This document shows positions 10,705 through 22,076 of a stretch of 64,000 nucleotides of DNA, piece by piece. The notes beneath the pieces were generated by a model. It was not told the DNA's origin. It was given only the letters and a program-made list of their open reading frames with translations, and did not search any database. Position 1 is the stretch's first letter. Each line of letters begins with the position of its first letter. The stretch comes from Trametopsis cervina. Taxonomy: Eukaryota > Basidiomycota > Agaricomycetes > Polyporales > Irpicaceae. Location: NCBI GenBank assembly GCA_022385755.1, contig MU278360.1:589692-653691 (forward strand), read 5' to 3'. The position numbers and the translations under genes are program-made.

Positions 10705-12358
10705 GTTTGAATGACAGATCTAAAATTCCAACACTGAAGGAGGGGAAATGAACGTTAAGAGAACCGGTCTACGGTGACAAGCTTGAAGAGCAGAGTCTAG
10801 CTCTGAGACCGGAACCCTGTCCAGTGAGGTGTATTAGAGAAAGGAATGGGGGAAGAGACACCGGGGAAGGTGGTGGTCGTGATGAGAGAACAGCTGGGTG
10901 GAGGAAGAGCTGATATGGCTGGTGACTTTGCGGGTCAGAGTGTTTCACAACATTGCGTTACCATAGAAGTAGGTTCGCGTAGGCGCCCAAGAACAGTACG
11001 GCCTCAGCGCTAACCGGTATTCCAACCTGACGAGAACAATGAGGCCCTCTCGACGGCCAAACAAGCCATGCCCTGCCACCTGCCAGTGCAGCAAGCGACC
11101 TTTTGTATTTTCTTTCGACACGCACAATACTGTCTTCAGCACAAACAGGTTTGGACGTAATCATTGGAGATGAAACTCAGAGATCCGTATTTGAGATGGA
11201 AGATCCCGTCACCGCGCCGCCAGATGATATGAGGTTGACGGCAACGCGGTGTTGCAGTATACTTCCTGAAAGCATGCAAAGTACCCATGGCATAGTCGTG
11301 CGCTCGTAAGTTATTCTTGTATCCGTCTAGTAGCAAGAATACAGCATTACACTGTAAGTAGCCGTTGTCACTGTCTGCGCCGTTACTACAGCTGATCTGG
11401 CTCACTCATCCAGGCATATAGGCATGCCAAGGGGCCATCTTCTACGGAGGACGCAGCCATGATCAAGACTGGTGACGGTCAACTAGATGAACAGCCACCA
11501 CATCCCTCATCAACTCCGCGGAAGTTGGGTAACCTTCCACACGTGAAATCCCTGCGGTGAATGGCCCCATCTCATTGATGTTACTGCACACCTTGCCGTT
11601 AGGTGTGGTGCTGTACCTATAACGTGTGCCTCTGCCCAGTATCTGGTGACCGACTTTCCCATAGGAGAAGATGACCCGTGAGGGGGGGCAAGAATCTGTC
11701 ATTCTGCCGCGGCCACCTCTTGTTCCATCTCGGCCACCGACCAAGTCAGCTGCCGGAACCCACCTCCTTCATGAACGGCGCCACTATCTGCAAGGCCTAC
11801 GTACCGATGCTTCACAGTAAGCATGTTGACTTGCTTCTTATCGCTCTGTTAATTGAACTCTGAATCACAGGTCCGACGTAGGCTTTGTACAGGAACGCAA
11901 AGTAACGCGAGAATCACTACCTCCAGAATTCCGTGGGTCAATCTGGCGTACTGCCCGCGGTGAACCCGAGGCAACAAGACCCACTCAGAGCACTCGGAAT
12001 CAGGCCGGTGCGTCTGCTGAGCCCAAAATACGTTCTCTCATTCCGTTACAAACCCGAACATCAACATGGACGGGTTTTAACTCAATGACCCAATGCAGTT
12101 CACTCGTATGACGCGAGTTCTACGTATGGTGCAAATCGTTGCGCTGTATGGCACATACTGGCTCGGTGGCGCTGACTAATGCGACGTTGTAAGCTTCAAG
12201 TCAGTTCTTGGTGTACGTTAATAGAGAGCTTCCGATAGTCGGAAGAGGATACCCAGACGCGGGCAAGGAAAGATATAAAGAAGACGTCGGCTAGTGGCGA
12301 TGGTACTCATTCTACATCTCAACTCATTTCTCAACTTGCCTTTCTTCAACATTTGACC
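10705..12358. other. gene-poor stretch with the upstream region of the reductase gene
   Basis: About 1.65 kb with no gene I can support. The minus-strand frame at 11463-11744 (93 codons, GRGTRYRYSTTPNG within it) has no recognised motif and no clear flanking exons. The right end carries the promoter of the reductase gene starting at 12359. Confidence 0.4.
12274..12280 (+). promoter_or_regulatory. TATA-like box of the reductase gene
   Basis: TATAAAG lies 79 bases upstream of the ATG at 12359, in a pyrimidine-rich leader (CATTCTACATCTCAACTC). Position and sequence suit a core promoter element; not proven. Confidence 0.45.
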
Positions 12359-13734
12359 ATGTCTGGGCAACTCGTGCTGGTGAGTCCTCCCAATGCGCTC
12401 TCAACTTCCTACTAACCAAGGGCTTTTACTAGCTTACTGGGATCTCTGGTTTTATAGGATCTTACATCGCTCACAGCCTCCTTCAGGAGGGATACCGCGT
12501 CCGAGGGTCTGTAACTAATAAATTCACTCGACCCCAAGGTACTCACTAACCCCCACCAGTGTGACGCGTTCCATCAAGGTCGATGCAATTCAGGCCAGAT
12601 ATAAAGACTACGGTAGCAAGGTCGATATCGTTGGGGTTGACGATCTCCCCCACGGCAGCTTCGAAGATGCTCTCAAAGGTGAAGTCTGACTAAGAGACGG
12701 TCAACGGGTAACCTGACGCCTGACGCCTTACACCAGGTGTGGATGCAGTCGTGCACGCAGCGGCTTCTTTGCCGGGAAGATCAAGCACAGAAGAGGCTCT
12801 CAAGGTTGGTTTCCACGCATGGCTGATCCGCTACATATTCGCTGATCTATCTATAACAGGTTGCCATAGATGGGAGTACCAATATACTACGCCAGAGTGA
12901 GGCGGCAGGGATCCACAACTTCGTGCTCATCAGCAGCATCGTGGCCCTTACGAACTGGAAAACCCAGGACTTCGTCACTGACAAAGGTACACTTCATCCT
13001 TTATGATTACAAAGCACAGAACGCAAATTGAACGCCTTCTGACCGTGTCCTTCTTTCCCAGACTGGAACTCCATAACGCTTGAAGAGGCAGTCGGGAAGG
13101 AAAACAACTCTATCATCGTCTACTTCGCAGCGAAGACCCTATCCGAACGCGCCGTGTGGGACTTTGTAGACAAGCACCCGCACGTCGAAGTGGCAGCTAG
13201 TACGCTCTGCTCCCGCCCTCTCGGTACTATAGAAACTAATCAAATCCCTCAGTAAACCCGGTCTTCGTATACGGCCCCTTCGCACCAGAGTTCGACATTC
13301 CCGACGGCCGGTTCTTCTCACTCAGCACCAACTCCCAGGTGTACAGCCTCTTCCGCGCAGACCTGCCGCTTACATATGGTATCCGCTGGGTGGACGTGCG
13401 CGACGTTGCGACAGCTGTCCTGCGCAGCCTCACCGCGCCCCCGACGTCTGAAGTCGGCCGAAAGCGGTTCATTATGAGCGGCGACCCGTGGCCGAGCGCG
13501 AAGGAGGTCGCCGAGTACATTGCCGAAGCCCGCCCGGAGCTGAAGGAGCGTATCTCTCCTGCTGCTCTGGAGGCGGGCGGACCTGCAGTGAAGAGCATCG
13601 TGGACACCTCCAGAGCTAAAGAAGTTCTGGGGTTGAAGTTCACGGATTGGAAGGACACTATCCTTAGCACGGTGGACAGTCTCCTTGCATTCGAGAAGGA
13701 GTGGAAGGCAAAGGGCCTTACCGTCCAGCCGTAA
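12359..13734 (+). CDS. NAD(P)-dependent epimerase/dehydratase-type reductase (extended SDR, ketoreductase-like)
   Basis: Seven or so exons. Exon 1 is only seven codons (MSGQLVL) and is joined to LTGISGFIGSYIAHSLLQEG, which carries the TGxxGxxG dinucleotide-binding motif. Next come the VDDLPHGSFEDAL and GVDAVVHAAASLPG segments that line the cofactor site, the Ser-containing strand FVLISSIVALTN, and the catalytic YxxxK pair in IVYFAAKTLSER. NPVFVYGPF and IRWVDVRDVATAVLRSL are typical of dihydroflavonol-reductase/GRE2-type enzymes that reduce aldehydes or ketones with NADPH in the cytosol. It ends TVQP at TAA 13732-13734. Substrate cannot be told from sequence. The gene stands alone with no biosynthetic partners next to it. 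Confidence 0.85.
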
Positions 13735-13997
13735 GTGCTACAGCAGGGATGGTCGTGCTCGCCTCCCTCTTGCTTATATCCTCTTCAAGATATGGGCTTT
13801 GTATCAAGGAACAAGATACGTGGCGCATAGATGAACCACTTCCTCCCACTTCTGTCGTTGTGTAGCTGCCATCATTACTGGTGTATTTCCCGCGTGAAAG
13901 AGTGGAGGCATTGTCGAAACGAATTCATTAACCACACAAGCGTTAGAACATAACGCTGAATAACAATGTAGTATGTATCCGGCATATATGAAGGACA

Positions 13998-15981
13998 CTA
14001 TGAGACCTTTGCTGCCCCTAGCCCACGAGCGACAGCAGCCTCACCGTCCGCCAGACCCTGCATGAACCCGTTTTCATATGCCGTCTCCGTCCCAGGTACG
14101 ATTACTGTCGGACCCAGCGTAGCAATGCTATCCAGAATGTATTGTCCAGTGAACCCCAGCTTGGATAGATCATAGACCGCAAAGATCTTCGCCGTTAAGA
14201 AACCGTCATTGTATCCTTTAGCAAGAGACCTCTCCTGGGCCAGATCGTCTCGCTTGGTGAATAGCATCTTCGCATGTCGGGCCCGAGGATTGAAAGCACG
14301 TCGATACCCAGGTGGTGCAGCCAAGGACGACGTATCGGAGTTGGAAGAACTGCTGGCGTCTGGAAAAGTTGAGCCCGTGGAAGGCGGAGTCATTCCCTCC
14401 GCAAGAACAGCCATCGACGGTAATTCCTGTGGTGGAGCGGGAGGAACGCCGTACGAGAAGAAGCTTGAAGGTAAGGCCCGACCAACAGCACTGGTGAAGC
14501 ACCACCCAGGGTCGTCGTCACATTCCTCCTTGCGGTATGCTGCACGAGATTAGCAAAGAGGGCACGGTAGGCACACTATGGAAAGCGCTCACCCCAGAAA
14601 GCCCAGCCTGCTGTCGCATTGGCGTAAACCTCCATCTGACCTGTGCAAAACTGTCTTCGTGCTTCGTCTTGGTCATCTTCGCCCTTCAGACTGTCGTAAG
14701 TTAAGGCACACGAAAATTCATCGATGACCAGGTTGCGGCGTTGTCTGTTAGAGGCCATCTGGAGAGCGCCGGAAATGTCGCCTTCGACGTCGGAAGTATG
14801 TTGAGAGGCGGGTTCGGAGCTGTCCTGTGGCGTGTATACGAAGTACGAATGGTGGTCTTGTACAACGAAGTCCGAACGCTGGGATACGAAGCTGCTGAAG
14901 CGTTCGAGGTCGAATCCGTCGTGCAGATATAGCGGAAAGTTGGTTGCATTAGGGTAGATCGTCCGCATTGCGCTGATCGCTTGCGTGTCTAATTCAGGCT
15001 TCAGCATATGCAGTCAACACTAGAAAGCTGGACATTACAAAAAGATTCGAGTGAGGGGACGCTTTGTGGCTCATTCAACAGCTGTATTCCCACGACGTTG
15101 GTGACAAACGTCAGCTCTGCTGCCAAGAACGTCAAAGCATTCATGGTCTGATTGATATAGTCCGGATGGTCAAATAGATTCGTGGCACCGTCTGAAATGC
15201 CGGAGTGTTGCTGACCATTCTGACTACCGGGCGCACCATGCAAGTCGACCAGTACCCCGATCCCATGCGAATCTGCTACGTTGATCGTACGGACAACTCG
15301 GGCCCACGAGTTTTGGTACACGTCTGCCACATCTTCAAATGGCGTATTTACGCAGAAATCAGGACCCAGGGTCCAGTAGCCAATGGGTAGGCGGACAGTA
15401 TTGATTCCTATGCTCGCTAGATAGGCAAAGTCGGCGTCGGTGATGAACGTGTCCCAGTGTTTTTCTAGCACAGCACGAGCAGCATCGGTTGATCCCCAGC
15501 CATGAGCAATGTCGACTTCAGACAGCTGTTTATCGGCGGCACAAGCAAACAGAGAGGGCGTCATCCAGTCCTCGTGAACAAACCTACACAGTCCGAGGTG
15601 AACATCCAGTCGTTGATGTAAATGTCGTATGAGCACGTACCAAGATCCTAAGTTCACAGACTGCTGCTGTCTATACCTGTAGACATTTGCTTTCGCCTGA
15701 TCGAAAGGGGGGAACGGTTGCAGCGCGAGTGGGGTTGAAGGATACGGCGGGTATGCACAAGGATCTTGTCCCTCATCTTGAAGGATATCTCTAGGTAGCG
15801 GGCGAGAAACTCCAGACGCAGCATTTGCATTGTTGGTGGCTAGATTTATTGGGGAAAGAATCCCGGCCAAAGCCTTGCTGTCCACAGGAAGGCTCCCTAA
15901 CAGAGGGGCGGGTTTGATGAAGCCTTGCGTCAAGCTGAGGGCGTGGAGAAGCGCAGTGAAGTTCCCAGAAGTCAGCTGCAT
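13998..15981 (-). CDS. glycoside hydrolase family 5 enzyme (exo-beta-1,3-glucanase-like)
   Basis: Starts at 15981 (MQLTSGNFTALLHALSL, a weak secretion signal). A Pro-rich linker precedes the catalytic domain, which opens with VNLGSWFVHEDWMTPSLF. Visible GH5 features: the INTVRLPIGYWTL strand, GVLVDLHGAPGSQNG, the acid/base Glu in GIQLLNEPQ, QDHHSYFVYTP, and the nucleophile Glu in NLVIDEFSCAL. These match fungal exo-beta-1,3-glucanases of the cell wall. The domain is followed by WAFWAYRKEEC and an unusually long C-terminal extension with a Ser/Thr-rich part and a section ending GLGAAKVS. A 50-base intron joins SLESF to YTQAISAMRT; the alternative reads a stop. About 600 residues. It faces PIG-H divergently, 299 bases away. 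The true N-terminus could lie in an extra upstream exon. Confidence 0.85.
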
Positions 15982-16280
15982 GATGAGGAAAAGTTCAATG
16001 ACCCCAAAGTCTCAAGAACGAGTTTGAACTGTCGCATAGCGGAAACATAGCTCGTGCTATTCGAGGCTGACTGGTCAGTCTGAATCGTGATGGCACATTT
16101 GCCAGCCCTGTATGTCTCGATTGCATCCATCCCACACACGCTGTTCGAATGAGAAGAGGGAGCACAATCTATAAAGCAGAAATCAAGCAGAAACATCAAT
16201 TCTCCGCGGCAAGGTCGTGGCGGTTGAGGAAGAAGAGACCAGGGTACAAAGCGCCCGTTCCAGCTCTGTCTATTCCATGC

Positions 16281-16988
16281 ATGCAGTACACTCGTCCTCT
16301 CCAGGACCATCCTGAATTCACTGTACGTCAGTATCAAGACCACCGTGAATATCGCGTGGAAAACTGGCGTCTTTCCCGGGATGGTTCAAGGAGGGTGCTA
16401 AAATCATCTGGCTGGACCTGGTTTGACGTGGCCGTCCCGGTGGTGGTTGCTTTGCTCTGGCGCAGGGTGAGTCTGCATCGTGTGTCGCAAATGCGTGGCT
16501 AAGAATCTCTGCTCAAGATAACGTATCGCGGACACTATGCGCTCCTTGCCATAACAGTATTCCTGTATGTGTACGCCAAATGTACGCAAACTCTATGGGG
16601 TGAGCTCCCTTTCCAGTGATCCCCGTTCCATACTCATGGGAGCAGAATCTGTTTTGGCTATCCCTCAGTCTGGGATACAACTGGAAACCCACCGCGGACT
16701 GCCCAATACACCCCTCTTCGTCTCTAGACAATTTATACCTGCTATTGATTTGCGCGAGTTCGTGATTAATGAAGGGCTCCGGAGGTGGGATGTCAGGTAT
16801 TATCTGGCCGCTGTACGGGGTGCCCGAGATGGGAAGTTTACCCTACATGTAGCATACGAGGTATGTGCACAGTCAGGTCAAGCCGTCCATTCCTGACAAC
16901 TTGCATGCAGAATACGCTACCGTATTTTCCGGTCCTCCTTCATGTTTATCGTGATGTACACTCTATAATGTTCGCTTCTGAGCAATGA
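16281..16988 (+). CDS. GPI15: PIG-H subunit of GPI N-acetylglucosaminyltransferase
   Basis: Four exons give about 181 residues, close to the usual size for PIG-H (188 in human). The start at 16281 gives MQYTRPLQDHPEF. Two adjacent membrane segments, WFDVAVPVVVALLW and YALLAITVFLYVYA, form the usual hairpin. The PIG-H core follows: ESVLAIPQSGIQLETHRG, VSRQFIPAIDLREFVINEG, and RWDVRYYLAAV, then NTLPYFPVLLHVYRDV before TGA at 16986-16988. The protein is a subunit of the ER complex that moves GlcNAc from UDP-GlcNAc to phosphatidylinositol, the first step of GPI-anchor synthesis. Introns follow WRR, LWG-type codons and HVAYE, all GT-AG. The family match is strong. Confidence 0.92.
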
Positions 16989-17079
16989 TAAGGATGTCCA
17001 GGAAACAAACTACGTGGTAAAGATGCATGAATGATTAGAATGTGCATTACTGTCCGACATGGAGAAACATAATATATCA

Positions 17080-20000
17080 TCACTGCATAGGCCCGTCCTC
17101 ACTCTCATACGCACTCAGCAAGTCGTCGTAACCTTCATCATCACCTTCCGCAGCGGCACTTTCACGCTTATGCTTGCGCTCTACACGTTCAGACGAGACC
17201 TTTCTCCCTTTACTGTCACCAGATAGCTTGCGAGGTCTTCGAGCAATCGGGGAGACAGCCTGATCAAAGGACGTTACGGCCTTCGGTGTGGTTGCCTCTG
17301 GTTCGTCGTTCCATTCTGGCGCTGTCAGAGTGTTGGGACTTGTCGCTCGTTCACTAGGAGCTGGCTTGTTCTCATGCTTCGATCGTAGCGTCGCAAGACG
17401 GGGCACATATCGTTTGGAACGAACACGTGAGGTACGATGAGGGGCGTTTGGTGCGTTCGGCGCCGCTGAATCAGAACTGTCATCCGGAATGTGCAGTGCA
17501 AGTGCCTTAGGATCCTTTCTCTTCGGAGTAGCATCAGGAGCACCCACGTCTGCGACTTCGCCGAATTCGCTGATAACGACTGAACCTCGTTGAGCTTCCG
17601 AAGGGACCACGCGAGGTCCATAGGAGGAGTTGTCAGGCGTTCGTGGCTGGGGAGGAGGGGAGGATACGGAGTCCACCGTGGTAATCGAGTCTCTGGTCGT
17701 CGTCGGTCTGCGTGGGCTTCTTGAACGTGCTTCTTCAATCTTCGGCACTGGCTCCGTGGGAAGACGTCGGTGACTGCCAATTGGACTCGATGTTGTGGAT
17801 GACAGAGACTCCTGCCGTCTACCCCTCGCCATAGCCATCGGTGAAACCGTACGACTGAGCGGGACCTTCCTGCTACCAGGGGCAGATTCAGGTGTCCTTG
17901 CACGCGATAGCGAATCGTTTGGATCTTGTGGAGAAACGGAAGACGTAGAAGACTGGGACCCTCGGCTGGCGCCTGAGGGACGCTTTGCACGAACGGCATC
18001 AGCAAACTGCCTGTCTTCAAGAACGTTGTAGGGTAGCGTGGAAGCACGGGTGTGTACTAGCAGAGGGGCAGCACTCGAGCCTAGTAGTAAGGGACGGGGT
18101 CCACCCGACTTGGGGCTCGGTGTGCGGCTGAACGAAGCCAAGACGTTTCCGCGGGATTGTCTCTGGTACCGTTCAATGTCGTTCTCCGAGAAGGCAGAAG
18201 TGTCTGAGCCAGTAGGAGACAGGAGATCTGGGCGGGTATCGCCGATCATGCTGTCTCTCACAGGCTTGAAAAATGCTGGCCGTGCTGGAGGTGAATAGCC
18301 GTCATTGTAGGTAGGTAACGAGCTGCGTCTTTGATCGACAATGTTGGAGGCCTCAAGCGATGCGCGGTTGGCAGAATGTGGAACCCAGGATGGCGACAGT
18401 GCGTCGGGATTTCCTGATAGTGGTGGGGATGTAGGACCACCACTATTGCGCTTGTTCCATGCGTCTAGAGCCTTCACTCTCCAATTAGTACTGACCTTTG
18501 CAAGAGTGGCCGCAGCATCGGAATCGCGCATCTTTGCAGCATAGTTCCACAAGGCCGATCCGGCCGGAGCTGCGGAAGGGTCCTCAGACTTGGGGACTGC
18601 GAAGGCCTCACTTGTGGGGGCGGGAGAGGGTGCAGGGGAGGCATCTGGAGTTGCTGGGGGTTCCATTGCTGTCTGATTGGTCAGACCCTTCCAAACTGTC
18701 GTCGCTAATCGGGAGCTCAGTGTCGGGCGCTGAGAGGATGTGTCTACCAGTGGTTTGTCATCGTCGTCCTCCTCACTCTCGCTCTCATCTTCTTCGGTGT
18801 CCTCTGAGGATTCCGGTATTGCCGCTGGTGCGGGTGTACTCCTCCAAACAGAACTCCTTAGACGAGCACCAAGTCCAGCGGCCCTTGGGAAACTGTATGC
18901 GTTTGCTTGGGCCTGCATTTCAGCTTCCCGTTTAGCGGCAAGATCGTAGGCAAGTTGTAAGATTCTATCAATGCCTCCGATGTCTTTCAGCGGGTAGTTC
19001 TGCAGTAGGATCATGCCAGCAGCAAAAGCCTCATCCAAATCATGGTCGCTCAATGGTGTGGTTGTCATGGATGTCGTGCCATCACCCCATAAGTTCAAGG
19101 GCATCCTTGGCGGCCTTCCCAAACTAAATTACAGATATCAGCCGCAGCCACTCCATTATGGACAATTCGCATACCTGAAAAGAGGCCCTCGTGCACAAAC
19201 AAGCATACTTGAGCAGATGTCAAGTAAGTAATCCACCTTGGGGTTGTCGCCTTTGCTTAGTGGGGGCCGAGAGAATATCGCATCCCATGACATAAGAACA
19301 GCAGGAAGAGGTAATGCGTGGGTAAGTAGCGTAGTAAGCCACCGACTGATCATCTCTTATCAGTACGGTAACAGGCGCAGCAAGTTGTGAATGGACTCAC
19401 TATGAGTAGTGCGGTAGAGCTGGATCAAGCCCCTTGGCTTGCTAGAGATCGGGTCAGTGTTCTATGAACCGCGAGAAAAAAAAGCCGGGAATACTCACCA
19501 GATCCTCAACTAGTTCGGTGTCAGCCCATGTCACCCTGTGGGCTAGTTTCTGCATCCATATGTTTCCACCCTCTGCATCTTCAAGCTCTGAGAGCTCCCC
19601 CACCATCGCTTCGAACACCCAAAACGTATCAGCTTCAATGTGTGCAGAATCATCCGGGTCCACCTCATCGGCAAGTGCAGAGTAGAGGGGAACGAGTAAT
19701 GATGCGATTTGCGGTGAACGATGCGCGGGGTTCAAAGATGAGTGAAGATACAGCAGTCGTAGAAGCGCTGATGCATGTTTCGGGTGAGCTCCATAGGGAC
19801 TGTACGCCCTCGAGGCGAGCAGAGTAGTAGGAGAAACAGAACGGGCTGATGCTGATGTTGGCGAGTCCGGAACAGACAGAGATATTTCTGGTGTTCCAAC
19901 ACTTTCAAACTCGGGGCGAACCGAATTGCCGGCATCACTATGGGCATCATCCTCTCGGGCTTGAGATATAGGATCCGGATTCTCCTCTGGGACCTCTAAT

Positions 20001-21653
20001 CGGATTTCGGGCGTCGACTCTAACCGTATCTCAGGAACATCCTCTGTATTCTGGAGCGTATCGTCCTGCGAATCGTGCTCTCGTATCGAACGCAAACGGG
20101 CATCCAGCGCGAGGGCGCACGATATTCTGATGTTATCGGCGGCTGTTGCATCGAGAGGGCAGAGTTCAGCAGCTTCCGGCGCTTCTTCCAACTTGATGAA
20201 GAGACCTCTGGGTACATGGGTTAGTTCTTTGGCTATCTCTGTCAACGAACTGTCCATATGAGATAGCGGAGTAGCAGGGGGCGGCAGGCTTTCTATGGGT
20301 TCGAGTAAACGCCGTACGAGGTCCTGAATGGCATTGATTAGTGAAGGTGAGGAGCTAACGTCCGTAACGCACATAGTAATTTTCCCTCTGCTTACGGGCT
20401 TCCTCTTTCCACGAAGACTTCTGCGGGGGTAGTGTTCCTAACAAAAGTCTGCAAACGCACATCAATATGTGTAGGATAGCACAGCGGATCCCGATCTCAC
20501 CTCCATACTCGAGGTCTCAACCATGAAGGGTATTCGGGAAGGCCTAGCTACGCAATGAGACCAGGTTGAAGTTCATAGAGGGAGGCTTACCATGCGAACA
20601 GAGAAGACGTAGGCGGGACAGATCGACAACGGGGATGGACGTCGGATCAAGAAGTGCAGATATATGGTCAACCCTACGAGGGCGGAAGTAAACTCAGAGC
20701 CATAGCAAAGCTACGCGAAAGAACACGCACTTTTCATGAGGTTGGAAATCAGGCATCCAGTGAATGCCATGGGCCTTCGCTGTTGTGTAAAGATAATGAT
20801 CCAATTGCGTGGCCGAGGGAGGTCTAGCGGACAAGTCCCGTATTACCTACGAAAGACCGGGATGAGTACGTGCTGTGCTATAGGAGTGAAGATTAGTACC
20901 CTTGAAGATACATAGTGATCTTGGTTCATGGCAGCAGAACGAGCAAAATCCGATCCAAGACGTTGCGTAAGGATGTCCTTGACAATTTGCAAGTCTTGCT
21001 GGAAATTCAGCAAGTATTTCAGACAGGAAGCGGGAGATTGGATCACCTCGGGAATCCGTGTATGGCGCAGCATATATGATGCTAGCTGCTGCTTCAAGGA
21101 CTGTCGGACTTGTGGTGTCGCTGCAAATACATCCAGGCTCATATCAGAATGCAAACATTCAAGGGGATCATATGTCAAGGGTTGCAGGCGCATTGGTTCT
21201 ATTTCGGCGCCTGCATAAACGGATGAGGGATGTCCACAGACTTTGGGATTCGTAGGTGGGCAGTATATGGACGAGAATTACCCCTCCACGGAATGCTCTG
21301 CGGAGCCGAGCAAGTCGAGTGCGGAGGTTACTCACCGACGGTCTAATTCTCCGACATGTTCGAGCAACACCCCAGTGAGCATCTCCAAAGTCTGCAGAAG
21401 GTCTGCATATACGTCCTCGCGAATGAGTTTCTGTGCCTTTGCGCGTGCAAGTGCTACGTTCCTCTGTTGCAAGAGGTACGAAACATCTCTTCGTGTGATC
21501 TGCCCTTGCGCATCAATCTTGTCCTGAAGTTGTCCCAACCGCTGGGCTGTGAGGCGTAACTGAGCCTACACAAACACTGTTCAGTCACCTAGCATATGGT
21601 GGAGACTGCTGAGTCCTAACCTTGACACGAACTGTATCCCATGAAGCAGTCAT
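17080..21653 (-). CDS. predicted fusion protein: N-terminal IST1 domain plus TBC (RabGAP-like) domain with long disordered tail
   Basis: The start at 21653 gives MTASWDTVRVKAQLRL. The first about 200 residues are an IST1 domain: KIDAQGQITRRDVSYLLQQ, AQKLIREDVYADLLQTLEM, SPTVLEAAASIIYAAPYTDS, QIVKDILTQRLGSDFARSAA. IST1 binds ESCRT-III and regulates Vps4. The frame then passes through QLDHYLYTTAKAHGIHW and, across a 59-base GT-AG intron, into a TBC domain: VVDLSRLRLLCSHGLPEYPS, WLRPRVWRLLLGTLPP, YYDLVRRLLEP, EADTFWVFEAMVGELSEL, RWLTTLLTHALPLPAVLMSW. The usual TBC Arg finger (IxxDxxR) reads IAKELTH and YxQ reads SPQ, so GTP-hydrolysis activity is doubtful. The last exon (about 660 codons) is Ser/Pro/Arg-rich and disordered, with an acidic patch, and ends DEGYDDLLSAYESEDGPMQ. 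About 1,250 residues. It could instead be two genes; see the junction entry. Confidence 0.7.
20694..20756 (-). other. IST1/TBC junction: alternative stop and alternative start
   Basis: If the short intron after the codons for PDFQPHE is kept, the IST1 frame runs on for a dozen codons to a TGA at 20694-20696. That would end a free-standing IST1 protein at complement 20694-21653. A separate TBC protein would then have to begin within the IST1 exon, for example at the in-frame ATG at 20754-20756, because no ATG lies between that TGA and the TBC exon in the TBC frame. The intron has GTGCGT and CTCGTAG ends and keeps frame, which favours the fusion. Confidence 0.5.
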
Positions 21654-22076
21654 TGCGAGTTATATCACGAGTAGGTCGGTAAAGGTCCACGGGTACAGTA
21701 GGTAGTTCAAAGAAAGTACATGAAACGAAAGACGATGTGTGGTGCGTCGTAGACTTCACGGTCAAGGTAGTCGTGGATAGAGATGTCGCCCGGAACTTCG
21801 CATAGGTGCAGAATCGAAACGGTTCGGTCAAGGTCTGGAAATAGATCCACAGAAAGCAATGCCGAGAGCAATTTGACGCCAGCTGTATGTACAGTTGCCA
21901 CCCACGTGGCAAATAGATAGATAGGTGTCTGTTGACCGTGTCAAACTGCGAACTGCTGTTCACATCTATACAAGATGATGACAACTGAATCATGCTATGT
22001 GCGCACAACTCGAAAAAATTTGTTTGTGATATTTTCTGAATCATATATCTTGGAAGGGCTACATCTACATGTTTGA
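21654..22076. other. intergenic
   Basis: 423 bases between the IST1-TBC start and the stop of the next minus-strand gene. No recognisable coding sequence; presumably promoter of the IST1-TBC gene. Confidence 0.4.

Noticed and set aside
15972..16343. Minus-strand frame between the GH5 gene and PIG-H as a GH5 N-terminal exon
   Set aside because: Overlaps the PIG-H first exon antisense, and no splice pair joins it to the GH5 frame; it ends in a stop at the GH5 start.
20843..21193. Minus-strand 116-codon frame as a separate gene
   Set aside because: It reads through two introns; the correct frame in the same bases encodes the IST1 segment TVLEAAASIIYAAPYTDS.
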